From: Candidatus Nitrosopelagicus sp.
GTDB taxonomy: Archaea > Thermoproteota > Nitrososphaeria > Nitrososphaerales > Nitrosopumilaceae
DNA: 64,000 nt
Direction of reading: 5' to 3'
Assembly: GCA_028345195.1 (NCBI GenBank)
Contig: JAOMCX010000003.1
Location: 26,341-90,340, forward strand
Shown here: positions 45,301 to 55,101 of the stretch, in pieces
Layout of the letters: the number at the start of each line of letters is the position of its first letter
Numbering within the stretch: position 1 is the first letter of the stretch
The notes under the pieces: model-generated
Seen by the model: only the letters and a program-made list of their open reading frames with translations
Told to the model about the DNA's origin: nothing
The model's database searches: none
Program-made: the position numbers and the translations under genes

Positions 45301-45534
45301 ATGACAGATAATGAACAAATCAAGCATAATTTATTGTTGAATATCAAACGTTTAGAAGGAATTTTAGAAAGAATTGATAAATTTTGTCATAATTATGATC
45401 AAGAGAAAGTTGATGCATCAGTTGCAGTTCTAAAAATTAAAAGTGCAATAGAAAATCTTCGGGAAGTAATACCGGAAATGAGCAAAGATGCTGAATCAAT
45501 AAATCAAGAAGTAAGTGAAGAAGAAAAAGATTAA
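45301..45534 (+). CDS. 77-aa coiled-coil protein of unknown function
   Basis: An acidic helical protein (LLLNIKRLEGILERIDKF, then a second helix AVLKIKSAIENLREVI) with a Glu-rich end. TATATTAAAT near 45270-45279 lies about 27 nt before the ATG. The 138-bp spacer upstream shows no gene that I can support. No family is recognised. Confidence 0.6.
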   Translation: MTDNEQIKHNLLLNIKRLEGILERIDKFCHNYDQEKVDASVAVLKIKSAIENLREVIPEMSKDAESINQEVSEEEKD

Positions 45535-45559
45535 CTAACGTAAAAATGGTAAAAAAGTT

Positions 45560-45736
45560 ATGAGTTTTGAAGAAGATGTAGATGTTTATGGAGAATGTAG
45601 AAACTTCATCAAGTTTTGTAAAGAACAAGGAATACAAGTTACATCCGAAGCAGTTGCTACAATTTGGGCAGCATTTCAGACTAATGTTGCATTAGATGAA
45701 GACGAAGATGAAGAAACAACACTAGATGATTATTAG
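45560..45736 (+). CDS. 58-aa acidic small protein
   Basis: The product has two short helices (VYGECRNFIKFCKEQGIQVT, EAVATIWAAFQTNVAL) and an acidic tail (EDEDEETTLDD). It starts 25 nt after the coiled-coil gene and may be co-transcribed. Its stop overlaps that of the convergent acetyl-CoA synthetase gene by 4 nt. The function is unknown. Confidence 0.55.
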   Translation: MSFEEDVDVYGECRNFIKFCKEQGIQVTSEAVATIWAAFQTNVALDEDEDEETTLDDY

Positions 45737-47658
45737 TTGTTTTTTTGATCTTTGATGTTGTTTTGTAGTTCTTGGAATGCAGATTGAATCTCACTTACTG
45801 CAGCACCATCTTCTAGAGTACTAACATCGCCAATTTTTTCATTTTTTGCAATTGCTTTTAGTAATCGACGCATGATTTTCCCACTTCTAGTTTTTGGCAA
45901 TTTATTAACAATGTAAAATTGACTTGGAGTTGCAATAGGTCCAATTTGTGTTCTAATGGTATCACGCAATTCAGAACGAAGTTCATCTTCAGTAGTGTTA
46001 ACATTTTCCTTTAACATAACAAATGCAATTATTGATTCTCCTTTTACTTCATCAGGTATCCCACATACTGCAGATTCTGCAACATCACGATGTGAAACAA
46101 TACTACTTTCTAGTTCCGCAGTTCCAATTCTATGACCTGCAACTTTCAGAACATCATCTGAACGACCAAGTAACCACAAATATCCATCAGAGTCTTTGAT
46201 AGCATAATCTCCAGGATAGTAAAGTGATTCAAATTTGGACCAATAGACATCTTTGTATTTTTCAGTATCTTTCCACAATCCAAGAAGCATTCCAGGCCAA
46301 GGATTTTTAATTATTAGTGAACCTTTTGTTTCAGGTTCGACTTCATTTCCATCTTCATCTACAACTTCAATATTTAATCCAGGAATAGGTAATGTTGCAG
46401 AACCAGGTTTCAATGGAATTGTTTCAATTCCAGGTAAAGGACTGATTAACATTCCTCCCGTTTCCGTTTGCCACCATGTATCAATAATTGGACATTTCTT
46501 TTTTCCAATTACATTGAAGTACCATTTCCATACTTCAGGATTTATTGGTTCACCTACAGTTCCAAGTAAACGTAAAGTTGAAAGATTAAACGAATTCGGA
46601 ATGTCATCACCAAATTTCATTAGCATGCGAAGAGCAGTTGGAGTTGTATAGAAAATCGTTACACCGTATTTTTGAATTATGTCCCACATTCTAGATGAAT
46701 CAGGATGATCAGGTGCACCCTCATACATTACCTGTGTTGCGCCATGTAACAAGGGACCATAAACTACGTAACTATGACCTGTAACCCATCCAATGTCGGC
46801 TGTGCAAAAATAAACATCATCATCTTTGATGTCAAATGCCCATTTGTAGGTTGAATGAAGATGTGTTAGATAACCACCAATTCCATGTAAGACGCCTTTA
46901 GGTTTTCCAGTGGTGCCAGAAGTATACAAAATGTATAAGGAATCATTACTGTCTAGTATTTCTGCATCACATTCTTGAGATGAGTGCTGCATTACCTCAT
47001 GCCATAGTAAATCTTTTTCATTCAGTCTTATTTTCTGACCAGTTCTTTGATAGACAATCACATTTTTTACAAATTGTACAGATGAGGCTTCATCATCAAC
47101 TATTTCTTTAAGATTGATTATCTTCCCTTTTCTGTATCCACCATCAGCAGTTATGATGATTTTTGATTGTGAATCTTCTACTCTGTCTGAAAGAGATTTT
47201 GAGCTGAATCCAGAAAATACAACAGTATGAATTGCACCAATTCGAGCACATGCAAGCATCGATATGGGCAATTCAGGAATCATAGGAAGGTAAATAGTGA
47301 CCCGGTCACCTTTTTTAACACCTAGAGATTTAAGGACATTTGCAAGTTTTTTGACTTGGACAAACATTTCATTATACGTGATTTTTCTATCAGTTCCATC
47401 TTCACCTTCCCATAAAATTGCCGGTTTCTCAGATTTAGATTCCTGATGTACATCTAACGCATTATACGATGCATTAATTTTTCCACCAACAAACCATCTT
47501 GCAAAAGGAGGATTCCATTGCAAAGTTTCAGTCCAAGGTTCAAACCAAGATAAAGATTTTGCACAGTTATTCCAAAATGACACATAATCGCTTTTTGCAG
47601 AAGATCTAATTGTGGAATCATTGTTTCCTAATCCAATATCAAATTCTTCAGAATGCAA
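45733..47658 (-). CDS. acsA: Acetyl-CoA synthetase (AMP-forming)
   Basis: It activates acetate, or a similar short acid, with ATP and CoA. Adenylate-forming motifs are visible: LYILYTSGTTGKPKGVLHGI near residue 247, DTWWQTETGG near 400 and YYPGDYAIKDSDGYLWLLGR near 500. The C-terminal KTRSGKIMRRLL holds the catalytic Lys. The 641-residue length is typical. Thaumarchaeal 3-hydroxypropionate/4-hydroxybutyrate cycle ligases are of the ADP-forming type, so this is probably for acetate recovery. It lies 43 nt downstream of cdvA on the same strand. Confidence 0.9.
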   Translation of the reverse strand: MHSEEFDIGLGNNDSTIRSSAKSDYVSFWNNCAKSLSWFEPWTETLQWNPPFARWFVGGKINASYNALDVHQESKSEKPAILWEGEDGTDRKITYNEMFVQVKKLANVLKSLGVKKGDRVTIYLPMIPELPISMLACARIGAIHTVVFSGFSSKSLSDRVEDSQSKIIITADGGYRKGKIINLKEIVDDEASSVQFVKNVIVYQRTGQKIRLNEKDLLWHEVMQHSSQECDAEILDSNDSLYILYTSGTTGKPKGVLHGIGGYLTHLHSTYKWAFDIKDDDVYFCTADIGWVTGHSYVVYGPLLHGATQVMYEGAPDHPDSSRMWDIIQKYGVTIFYTTPTALRMLMKFGDDIPNSFNLSTLRLLGTVGEPINPEVWKWYFNVIGKKKCPIIDTWWQTETGGMLISPLPGIETIPLKPGSATLPIPGLNIEVVDEDGNEVEPETKGSLIIKNPWPGMLLGLWKDTEKYKDVYWSKFESLYYPGDYAIKDSDGYLWLLGRSDDVLKVAGHRIGTAELESSIVSHRDVAESAVCGIPDEVKGESIIAFVMLKENVNTTEDELRSELRDTIRTQIGPIATPSQFYIVNKLPKTRSGKIMRRLLKAIAKNEKIGDVSTLEDGAAVSEIQSAFQELQNNIKDQKNN

Positions 47659-47701
47659 TTATAGATATTTGGATTAGGAATGTTTTAAGAATTTTGAACG
47701 A

Positions 47702-48508
47702 TTATTGAGAATTCATTCGTTTAATCCAGTCAGATTCAGGTTCTGCTGGAATTTGTTGCTGTTGAGGAACAGTCATCAACTGAGTTTCAGGTAACTTTGA
47801 AGATGAGGACTCATTACTAGGAGGTTCTGGCAAACGAGTCTCAGTTGGCTCACCTTCAGAAGGGTCTGGTAGATAAGTTCCTGGCATCGCTGATGGTGAT
47901 ACCTGTGGAAGCATATCTTCGAGTGAGAGATTAGATAGTCTGGATTTAACTTTACTAATCTCATCTTTCTCATGTTTCATATGTTGAAGCATTTCGTCTG
48001 TTTCTTTTTGAACATGATCGAAGGTCTCCTGAGAAATTTCGTTACTTTTGAGTTGAACTTTTGCGTCAAACAAAAGAACTTTGACAGATTTTTCCTGTTC
48101 TTCAATTTCGACGACACGATTATCTAATTCAGAACTAATTTCAAATTCAGTACGTTGAAGTGTCATTAATTTAGTGTTGTACTTTTCATGAATTATTTCT
48201 GCATCAGATTTCATACTGTCGTTGTCAGAGACAATTTCCATCAATGCGTTAAGACGTCGGATTACAAGTTCTTTCTGTTTGAGTAAACGTTGTGAATCCA
48301 ATCTCCACTTTGGAATGAAAATTACTACTTCAGATTGAACTACGAGTTGATCAAAAGCAATTTGTTTTAGGCCTTCAGATCCACAATTAATGCCGACTGT
48401 CTGTATAGAACCATCAACATCAGTTGAGGTACCTAAAATTTTGCCCATTGGTGCGCCGTACATGTCTTTTACAGCTTTTCCAATAATTTCAACTTCACAG
48501 TTGCTCAT
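47702..48508 (-). CDS. cdvA: Cell-division protein CdvA
   Basis: CdvA binds the membrane or DNA and recruits ESCRT-III-like CdvB at the division site. The protein has an N-terminal PRC-barrel (CEVEIIGKAVKDMYGAPMGK, ending VVIFIPKW), a long coiled coil over about residues 75-190, and a Pro/Ser/Glu-rich C-terminal tail that ends SDWIKRMNSQ and is likely the CdvB-binding part. I start at ATG 48508 (MSNCEVEI); the frame also opens at TTG 48538. A TTATAC element lies about 20-25 nt before the ATG. No cdvB or cdvC is adjacent, as is usual in this phylum. Confidence 0.85.
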   Translation of the reverse strand: MSNCEVEIIGKAVKDMYGAPMGKILGTSTDVDGSIQTVGINCGSEGLKQIAFDQLVVQSEVVIFIPKWRLDSQRLLKQKELVIRRLNALMEIVSDNDSMKSDAEIIHEKYNTKLMTLQRTEFEISSELDNRVVEIEEQEKSVKVLLFDAKVQLKSNEISQETFDHVQKETDEMLQHMKHEKDEISKVKSRLSNLSLEDMLPQVSPSAMPGTYLPDPSEGEPTETRLPEPPSNESSSSKLPETQLMTVPQQQQIPAEPESDWIKRMNSQ

Positions 48509-48640
48509 GAATGGAAGTTGACAGATCTGTATAACCAACCAAGTGTTAACAAGGTTGACAATTTTAGTACAAAGAAATTAACCAAAATAAGAATTCACGA
48601 CTAACGTAATTTTATTATTATAATTAAATGAAAAAACAAT

Positions 48641-48952
48641 ATGATAGATAAAGAAGAATTAGGACAAATTATGAAGTTTGTAGCGGAATACTGGGAAAAA
48701 TTAAAAAATGATTCAGACAATGATGCGTTGAAAATTCTTCCATCCAAATTTTGGATGAAATCACTTGGAGGACCAGTTGGAAACGAGAAAGGTGTCAAAG
48801 GAAGATGGGTGACGACTTTGATGTATCTTGAAGATGAGGATATGGAAAAAGCATTCCGTGATGTTTTAACAAGATGGCAAGCAAAAGGTCAACAAACTGC
48901 AACTGATCTTCCAACCAAATCACCCGATCTAATTCAAATTGGTAGAAGATAA
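48641..48952 (+). CDS. 103-aa protein of unknown function
   Basis: A soluble alpha/beta protein with an aromatic N-terminal helix (IMKFVAEYWEKLKND), a basic Gly-rich centre (GGPVGNEKGVKGRWV) and a helix EDMEKAFRDVLTRWQAKG. It is divergent from cdvA and precedes the ThyX-like gene by 30 nt. No domain is recognised. Confidence 0.55.
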   Translation: MIDKEELGQIMKFVAEYWEKLKNDSDNDALKILPSKFWMKSLGGPVGNEKGVKGRWVTTLMYLEDEDMEKAFRDVLTRWQAKGQQTATDLPTKSPDLIQIGRR

Positions 48953-48982
48953 AGATAAAACCAATCATAAAAAATAATATTA

Positions 48983-50593
48983 TTGTCTGAATTTTCAAAG
49001 AATGAAAGAAAAATTTTAGAAAAACATTTTTCAAATTCAGATAAGAATGTCTTTGCAGTAATTACACCAAGACAAGTTGATCGTGGTGCATTGATGTCAC
49101 GATATAGTAGAACCGATAAGAGTATGAGGAAAATTTTCTTAGATGAGTTTTTAAAAAATAAAAATCGTGGAGAAGAATTCTACGACAGAGTTTTGTTGGA
49201 ATATGGAGATGATTCAGTTGCAGAATTGGGAATTGGTCAAGTCGCAATAGAAGGACTCTCAAATATAGCAGTTAAAAAAATAGAAGATAGAAGAATTGGT
49301 TTTTCATATTTAGAAAAATCATCAAGATATGTATCGTGGGATAAAAAAATTAAAGGAAAATACAAATTTCTTTATGAGCCAACAATAATGAAAACTAAAT
49401 TTGCAGATGAATATGTTAATGCATGTAATTTAGATTTTGAAATATATTCTAAAAATATTGAACCCATGTTAAAATTAATTAGAGAAAGAGATTCAATTGA
49501 TAATTATAAATTTAAAGACAAAGATGGGAAAGAGAAAAAATTTAGTGCAATAAATGATGATACTATAATAAAATCTTCAATTAGAATATACAATGCAGCA
49601 ACTAAAGCAAAAGCACTAGATGCATTAAGAAGTTTACTTCCTGCATCAACATTAACAAATGTGGGAGTTACAGGAAACGGAAGAGCTTTCGAGTATTTAT
49701 TATCAATATTATTTGCATCTGAATTAAAAGAAGAAAATGATTTAGCATCTCAAATCAAACATGAGCTTGATACTACAATCAAATCATTTGTTAGAAGATC
49801 AGATGACAAGTATGGAAAAGTTTTACAGAAATATCTCAATAGTATAAAAAAATCCGCTCAAAATATTGCAAAAACATCAATCTCAGGCACGCCAATCAAT
49901 GGAAAAACAGTAAAACTTGTGGAAAGTGAAAATGAAATTAAGGTAATCAATAGTGTAATATCTGCAATAATTTATGAACAGTCTCCAGGAATAGTATTTG
50001 AGAAAATATTACAACAGGTTAAGAAAATTCCAATAAATAGAAAAAGGAAGATCATTATGGAAATGACGAATCTAAGAAAAAATAGAAGACATAGACCATC
50101 ACGTGCATTTGAAATGGCAGAATATACGTTTGATTTAGTCACAAATTTTGGAATGTTTAGAGATTTTCATAGACATAGAGCATTAACATTGGAACGACAA
50201 TTGCTTACAACATTACACGGATTTGATATGCCACAAGAAGTGAAAGACCTTGGAATGCAAAAAGAATTCAAAGAATGTATGAAAAATTCGGAAAATGTAT
50301 TCAAAAAAATTCAGAAAAAAAATCCAGAAGAAGCACAGTATGTTGTAAATTTTGCATACAACTATCCATACATGATGAAGATGAATATGAGGGAAGCGGT
50401 GCATATGATTGAATTGCGCACAGTTCCACAAGGACATCAAGATTATAGAATCGTAGCACAGAAAATGTATCAGGCAATTAATAAAAAACATCCAATTCTA
50501 AGTAATATAATGAAATTTGTGGATATGAATAAATATGAATTAGAAAGATTTGAATCAGAAAAAAGAACAGAAGAAAAGAGAAATAAAAAATGA
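48983..50593 (+). CDS. Duplicated ThyX-like protein (flavin-dependent thymidylate synthase family)
   Basis: The 536 residues look like two ThyX-type halves. The first has [12 protein letters not shown], then [18 protein letters not shown] where canonical ThyX has RHR-x-x-S ... E-x-S-x-R-Y. The second has [20 protein letters not shown] followed by [13 protein letters not shown] and a late [15 protein letters not shown]. Canonical ThyX is about 220-250 residues and works as a tetramer with sites shared between chains. The halves here keep different parts of the motif, so the active site may be built from both. Thymidylate synthesis is likely but not certain. TTG is the start. Confidence 0.75.
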   Translation: MSEFSKNERKILEKHFSNSDKNVFAVITPRQVDRGALMSRYSRTDKSMRKIFLDEFLKNKNRGEEFYDRVLLEYGDDSVAELGIGQVAIEGLSNIAVKKIEDRRIGFSYLEKSSRYVSWDKKIKGKYKFLYEPTIMKTKFADEYVNACNLDFEIYSKNIEPMLKLIRERDSIDNYKFKDKDGKEKKFSAINDDTIIKSSIRIYNAATKAKALDALRSLLPASTLTNVGVTGNGRAFEYLLSILFASELKEENDLASQIKHELDTTIKSFVRRSDDKYGKVLQKYLNSIKKSAQNIAKTSISGTPINGKTVKLVESENEIKVINSVISAIIYEQSPGIVFEKILQQVKKIPINRKRKIIMEMTNLRKNRRHRPSRAFEMAEYTFDLVTNFGMFRDFHRHRALTLERQLLTTLHGFDMPQEVKDLGMQKEFKECMKNSENVFKKIQKKNPEEAQYVVNFAYNYPYMMKMNMREAVHMIELRTVPQGHQDYRIVAQKMYQAINKKHPILSNIMKFVDMNKYELERFESEKRTEEKRNKK

Positions 50594-50988
50594 CTGAAAA
50601 AATTACAAAAACAGATGAAGAATGGAAAAAAGAATTGACTGCAGAAGAATACGAAGTTTGTAGAATGAAAGGTACAGAACAAGCATTTACTGGAATGTAT
50701 TGGGATTGCAAAGATGATGGCGTCTACAAATGTAGAACATGCGGAGTAGAATTATTTTCATCCGATGCGAAATTTGATTCAGGTACTGGGTGGCCAAGTT
50801 TTTTCAAACCTGAAGATGATGAACAAATTGAATACATAGAAGATAGAAGTTATGGAATGGTTAGAGTTGAAGTTAATTGTAAAAAATGTGGTTCACATTT
50901 GGGACACGTATTTGATGACGGTCCTGCTCCATCAAAACTCAGATACTGTATTAACTCAGTATCTCTCAAATTAGACAAGTCAAATTAA
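50590..50988 (+). CDS. msrB: Peptide-methionine (R)-S-oxide reductase
   Basis: It repairs oxidised methionine in proteins. Zinc is held by C48/C51 (KCRTCG) and C97/C100 (CKKCG). The catalytic Cys is C120 in [10 protein letters not shown], with TGWPSFFKP and [10 protein letters not shown] completing the site. The 132 residues form a single-domain MsrB. Its ATG overlaps the stop of the ThyX-like gene by 4 nt, so they are translationally coupled. Confidence 0.95.
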   Translation: MTEKITKTDEEWKKELTAEEYEVCRMKGTEQAFTGMYWDCKDDGVYKCRTCGVELFSSDAKFDSGTGWPSFFKPEDDEQIEYIEDRSYGMVRVEVNCKKCGSHLGHVFDDGPAPSKLRYCINSVSLKLDKSN

Positions 50989-51013
50989 ATAATCGACTTG
51001 ATTTTACGATACT

Positions 51014-52024
51014 ATGAGAATAATACTATGTGGATTTGGGGTAGTGGCACAAAGTTTTTCAGAGCTTTTAGAATCACGTACACATGATCTTTATTCCAAA
51101 TTTGGATTAAAACCAAGAATTGTTGGTGTTTTTGATAGTAGAGGATGTGCTTATGATGAAACAGGATTGGATTTAAAAAAATTAAATAAAATTAAAAAAC
51201 AATCAGGTTCAGTAAGAGGATATGACAAGTCAGTAAGACAGATTTCAGGTAAAAATATTATTGAGAATATGGATGCAGATGTTTTAATTGAAACTACAGC
51301 AAGTAACTACAAAGATGCAGAACCTGGAATGAGTCACATCATTTCTGCAATGAAAAGAAAAATGCATGTTATATCAGTTAACAAAGGACCATTGGCACTT
51401 GCATTTCCGTCATTAATGGAATTAGCAACATACAATCAAGTTATGCTGAAATTTAGTGGGACCGTTGGCGGAGGAACTCCGATTTTAGATTATGCAAAAA
51501 ATAGTTTGAGAGGAGAAAGAATATTATCATTTCAAGGAATTCTCAATGGTACAACAAATTACATACTAACAAACATGGCAGAGGGAATGTCATTTGATGA
51601 TGCATTGAAAGATGCTAAATCAAAAGGATACGTTGAAGCTGATGAAGCACTTGATCTGGATGGATTAGATGCAGCTGCTAAACTTGTTATTTTAGCAAAT
51701 TGGATAATGGGTATGAAAGTTACAATGCCAGATATAATCAAAAAAGGAATTCGTAAAGTTAATACCAATGATATCAAAAATGCACAAAAAAATGGATCTG
51801 CAGTAAAATTGATTGCGTCGTGTGAAAAAGAACTATCAGTATCACCTGTAGAGATAAAAGTTAGTGACCCATTGTGCGTAAATGGAACATTAAATGCAAT
51901 ATCATTCACATCAGAACATTCAGGCACTCAGACAATAATCGGAAGAGGTGCAGGAGGAATAGAAACTGCAAGCGCAATATTACGTGATTTAATAGATATC
52001 AGAAAAGAGATTACTAAATCTTGA
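51014..52024 (+). CDS. hom: Homoserine dehydrogenase
   Basis: It reduces aspartate semialdehyde to homoserine on the path to threonine and methionine. The N-terminal nucleotide-binding fold starts IILCGFGVVAQSFSELL. The catalytic part has VNKGPLAL, GTVGGGTPILDYAKNSL, then GILNGTTNYILT and GYVEADEALDLDGLDAAAKL. There is no fused aspartokinase and no ACT domain in 336 residues. It overlaps the PUA gene by 4 nt. Confidence 0.9.
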   Translation: MRIILCGFGVVAQSFSELLESRTHDLYSKFGLKPRIVGVFDSRGCAYDETGLDLKKLNKIKKQSGSVRGYDKSVRQISGKNIIENMDADVLIETTASNYKDAEPGMSHIISAMKRKMHVISVNKGPLALAFPSLMELATYNQVMLKFSGTVGGGTPILDYAKNSLRGERILSFQGILNGTTNYILTNMAEGMSFDDALKDAKSKGYVEADEALDLDGLDAAAKLVILANWIMGMKVTMPDIIKKGIRKVNTNDIKNAQKNGSAVKLIASCEKELSVSPVEIKVSDPLCVNGTLNAISFTSEHSGTQTIIGRGAGGIETASAILRDLIDIRKEITKS

Positions 52025-52491
52025 AAACGAATCTTATTTCAAAAAGTGAGACAACACAATTACTAAAAATTGTCTCAGAAAAATGGAAAATTGACATACC
52101 AAAAGTGAAGAATCTAAAAGTGTACGAAATTGATAATGAAACACAATTAATCACAGGTAATGGAATTAAGATTTTAAAGATAAAAGATGAACATCTTCCA
52201 TTCCTTAGTGAAATTTCTACATTAGAAAAATTCCCATACGTCCAAGTCGATATGGGCGCAGTGAAATTCATGTGTAAAGGTGCAAATCTCATGAGACCGG
52301 GAATCAAAAAAAATTCTGAGTTTTCTAAAAATGACATCGTGTGTATTGTAGAAGAATCACAGAACAAATTTCTAGCAGTGGGAAAATCAGAGGTGAATAG
52401 TTCAGAGTTGGAAAATATGGATAAAGGAGAAGTTTTGAAGAATTTACATTATATTTCAGATAAAGCGTGGGAAATTTCTAAAACACTATAA
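52021..52491 (+). CDS. PUA-domain RNA-binding protein, MCT-1/Tma20-like
   Basis: The C-terminal half is a PUA domain: VQVDMGAVKFMCKGANLMRP followed by FSKNDIVCIVEESQNKFLAV and GKSEVNSSE. The N-terminal half (residues 1-75) resembles the pre-PUA domain of the MCT-1/Tma20 group, which contacts the small ribosomal subunit and tRNA. The TTG start overlaps the stop of hom (TTGA). A role in translation is family-based inference. Confidence 0.8.
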   Translation: MKTNLISKSETTQLLKIVSEKWKIDIPKVKNLKVYEIDNETQLITGNGIKILKIKDEHLPFLSEISTLEKFPYVQVDMGAVKFMCKGANLMRPGIKKNSEFSKNDIVCIVEESQNKFLAVGKSEVNSSELENMDKGEVLKNLHYISDKAWEISKTL

Positions 52492-52493
52492 GA

Positions 52494-53087
52494 TTATTTT
52501 ACATCTTCAGTGAATTCATTGATTCCATCTTTGTTAACAACTAAGACGTCAATTCCGTCACCGCTGAATGAATCCCTCATGGTTGCAGAACGAACGGCTT
52601 TTACAGCTAAATCTACAGCATCTTTTTCAGTCATATTTTCTTTGAATTGAGGATCCAATACACCTAATGCCATTTCAGCACCAGTACCAACTGCTGCATA
52701 TTCATCAGGTAAAACAGAACCAAGAGGATCTAAAGTATAGATGACAGGTTTGTCAGTCATACCACCAACAATTACTTGTGTTAGTAATGGAAAGTATCGT
52801 CTTTCATACATCATGTTCGACATCATCTTTGCAATTGTATTTGGTGGAACATCACGTTTCAAATCCATTTTCCTAATTTTTGCTAATGCAGAAATTTGTA
52901 ATGATAATAATTGCATGTCAGCAACCAAACCTGCACAAGTAGCGCCAACTTTAGGAGTTATTGGAAAAGTTTTCTTTGTGGATTTACTAACTAGAAAATT
53001 ACCATATGCGATTCTTTTTTCACTTGCAAAGACTACCCCTTGATCAAATGTAATACCTACAGCGGTTGCACCTGGCATGTAACTCAT
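52494..53087 (-). CDS. psmB: Proteasome beta subunit, apparently without catalytic Thr1
   Basis: The 20S core beta fold is clear: AVGITFDQGVVFASEKRIAY, AGLVADMQLLSLQI, then YAAVGTGAEMALGVLD and MRDSFSGDGIDVLVV. When aligned on the Val-Gly of the canonical TTTVG start, the Thr1 position is Ala7 and the Asp17 position is Glu23, while Lys33 is kept as Lys39. A seven-residue N-terminus is too short for a normal propeptide. This suggests a non-catalytic beta subunit that assembles with an active paralogue elsewhere, as known for two-beta proteasomes of Sulfolobus relatives. Confidence 0.85.
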   Translation of the reverse strand: MSYMPGATAVGITFDQGVVFASEKRIAYGNFLVSKSTKKTFPITPKVGATCAGLVADMQLLSLQISALAKIRKMDLKRDVPPNTIAKMMSNMMYERRYFPLLTQVIVGGMTDKPVIYTLDPLGSVLPDEYAAVGTGAEMALGVLDPQFKENMTEKDAVDLAVKAVRSATMRDSFSGDGIDVLVVNKDGINEFTEDVK

Positions 53088-53239
53088 GATAACACTCTGA
53101 AAATAGACAATAAAAGGATTAGTAAAAATTTGTGAATACCCACAGTTAGGGTGGTATCTAAAAAACGGTAGATCGTCAATTGCCGAGAACGCATCAGCGT
53201 GTTACCGCGGTCACGTTACTGACAGGATTTTCGATCAGT

Positions 53240-53647
53240 TTAACGACGACGTCGTTTTGGAGCTGCTTTTCGCTTTGCTGCTTTACGTTTTGGTGCTGCA
53301 TTACGTTTTGCTGCTTTACGTTTTGCTGCTGCCTTACGTTTTGCTGCTTTACGTTTTGGAGCTGCCTTACGTTTTGCTGCTTTACGTTTTGGAGCTGCCT
53401 TACGTTTAGCGCCGCCTTTTCTCTTTGCTGGTGCTTTACGTTTTGCTGCTGCTTTACGTTTTTTAGCTGCTTTACGTTTTGGAGCTGCTTTACGTTTAGC
53501 GCCGCCTTTTGCTGCGCTTCTCTTACGTTTGCGTGCTGCAGAAGCTTTCTTTTTAGTTGCTGCTGCTGCTGCGGCTGCTGCTCTTCTTTTGCGAGTGCGT
53601 GCTGCTTTTTTAGCTGCTGCGCTTCTCTTAGCTTTAGATATAGCCAT
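53240..53647 (-). CDS. Histone-H1-like Lys/Ala/Arg-rich protein
   Basis: The 135 residues are almost entirely Ala, Lys, Arg and Pro, in repeats such as KRKAAPKRKAA and AAKRKAAAKRKA, ending in a run of Arg. This matches the C-terminal tails of eukaryotic H1 and bacterial H1-like proteins that neutralise and condense DNA. There is no globular domain. The DNA is an internally repeated GC-richer tract, so long frames open in the other readings too; this frame is chosen for its protein-like composition and ATG start. Confidence 0.75.
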   Translation of the reverse strand: MAISKAKRSAAAKKAARTRKRRAAAAAAAATKKKASAARKRKRSAAKGGAKRKAAPKRKAAKKRKAAAKRKAPAKRKGGAKRKAAPKRKAAKRKAAPKRKAAKRKAAAKRKAAKRNAAPKRKAAKRKAAPKRRRR

Positions 53648-53736
53648 AACATTCTGCCAGAAGTTTTAGGTGTTATACTATACAAGTTACTTGTTTTCAC
53701 ACACATTGTGTAATTTATTCAAGTAGATTTTGTTAA

Positions 53737-55098
53737 TTATGATCGTGAAAAGTTTTTCAAGAGTAAACAAATGTTCTTAGTTGTTTTGTGTAACAGATCG
53801 ATTTTTGCAAATTCATTAGGTGAATGCATTCGACAGAAAATGTATGATGCACCGACAGAAATGCATGGTACAGATAAAATATGCGTAAATGCATGCATCG
53901 GTCCAGTTCCCGCGTTAGAAATGTTCAAAACATAGTCACCAAAAATTTTTTTTGTACTTTCACAAACAGTGTTAACAATTTTTTCATTAGGATTTGTTCT
54001 TGCAGCTGCTTCCGCATTCAAAACATTGATCGATATGTCACTAAAACCATTGACACGAAGATGTCTATGTAATAATTTTATTAATTTTTTTGGATCCATG
54101 TTTGGCACTAATCTAAAGTCAATTTTCACTTTTGCGCTTCCTGGTAGAACAGTTTTTGCACCATCACCAGTATAACCCGATTCAATACCTGCAATGTTAC
54201 ATGTTACACCAGATACTAGAGCTTTCTTTGCATCAAGAGCATTTTTGTTACCAACAAAATTTTTTACGCCATACTCTTTTTTGAAACCATCTGCATCAAA
54301 GGGTTCTTTTTTTATTAATTTAATATCATTTTTAGATAATGGTTTAATATCATCATGCCAACCTTTGATTAAGATTTTCCCGTTTTCATCACGCATTGTA
54401 TTCAAGGCTTGAACTAGTCGCCATGCAGGATTTTTAATAATTACTGCAAAACTAGAATGGACATCTCTTATAGATTCATTTACAATTAATTCTACATAGA
54501 GTAAACCTTTCATTCCAAGTCCTATAATGGGTCTATTTTTTTGATCAACATAACCAAACTCCCATACAACACCATCACATGAAAATTTCTTTTTGTATTT
54601 TTTTAAATAACGTTCAATGTTTTCACTTCCATTTTCTTCTTCTCCTTCAATTACAAATTTTATGTTACATGGAACATCACCATATGTTTTCAAATAGGAT
54701 TCAACAGCTTTGATTCTAGTAATTAATTCACCTTTGTCATCGGATGCTCCACGACCAAAAATTTTATTTCCAATTATTTTACCACTAAAAGGCGGATCAT
54801 CCCATAATTCTAGGGGTTCGACAGGCTGTACATCGTAATGATTATAAAATAAAAGTGTGGTATTTGGATTATTTTTTGATTTCACTTCACCATATACAAG
54901 AGGTGCAGCATTTTTTCCTAATCGTAAGATTTCAGATGTTATGCCAGATTTTTTTAAAATTTTAGATACGAGAATACTACATTCTTCAATTCCTTCATTT
55001 TTTGCAGAGATGCTTGGTTGATGAATTAATGTTTGGAGATCTTTTAGGAGAGAATCTTTGTTTTGGTCTATGAATTTTAATGCTTTTTCACAGTTCAT
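53737..55098 (-). CDS. M20 family metallopeptidase/deacylase
   Basis: A zinc peptidase of the ArgE/DapE/CPG2 group. Metal ligands are visible in FYNHYDVQP near residue 85, GRGASDDKGELI near 116 and VIEGEEENGSENIE near 150, with a late His in PMHAFTHILSVP. The lid domain has RDVHSSF and VTCNIAGIESGYTG. The 453-residue length suits dipeptidases of this family. It is the last gene of the queE-trmI-nnrD-M20 run, with a 3-nt gap upstream. The substrate is unknown. Confidence 0.85.
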   Translation of the reverse strand: MNCEKALKFIDQNKDSLLKDLQTLIHQPSISAKNEGIEECSILVSKILKKSGITSEILRLGKNAAPLVYGEVKSKNNPNTTLLFYNHYDVQPVEPLELWDDPPFSGKIIGNKIFGRGASDDKGELITRIKAVESYLKTYGDVPCNIKFVIEGEEENGSENIERYLKKYKKKFSCDGVVWEFGYVDQKNRPIIGLGMKGLLYVELIVNESIRDVHSSFAVIIKNPAWRLVQALNTMRDENGKILIKGWHDDIKPLSKNDIKLIKKEPFDADGFKKEYGVKNFVGNKNALDAKKALVSGVTCNIAGIESGYTGDGAKTVLPGSAKVKIDFRLVPNMDPKKLIKLLHRHLRVNGFSDISINVLNAEAAARTNPNEKIVNTVCESTKKIFGDYVLNISNAGTGPMHAFTHILSVPCISVGASYIFCRMHSPNEFAKIDLLHKTTKNICLLLKNFSRS

Positions 55099-55101
55099 TT
55101 T

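Noticed and set aside
53180..53713. Two further long open frames across the basic-protein gene, one Cys/Phe-rich on the plus strand and one Gln-rich on the minus strand.
   Set aside because: They are by-products of the repeated codon pattern of the Lys/Ala/Arg protein; the composition is not protein-like.
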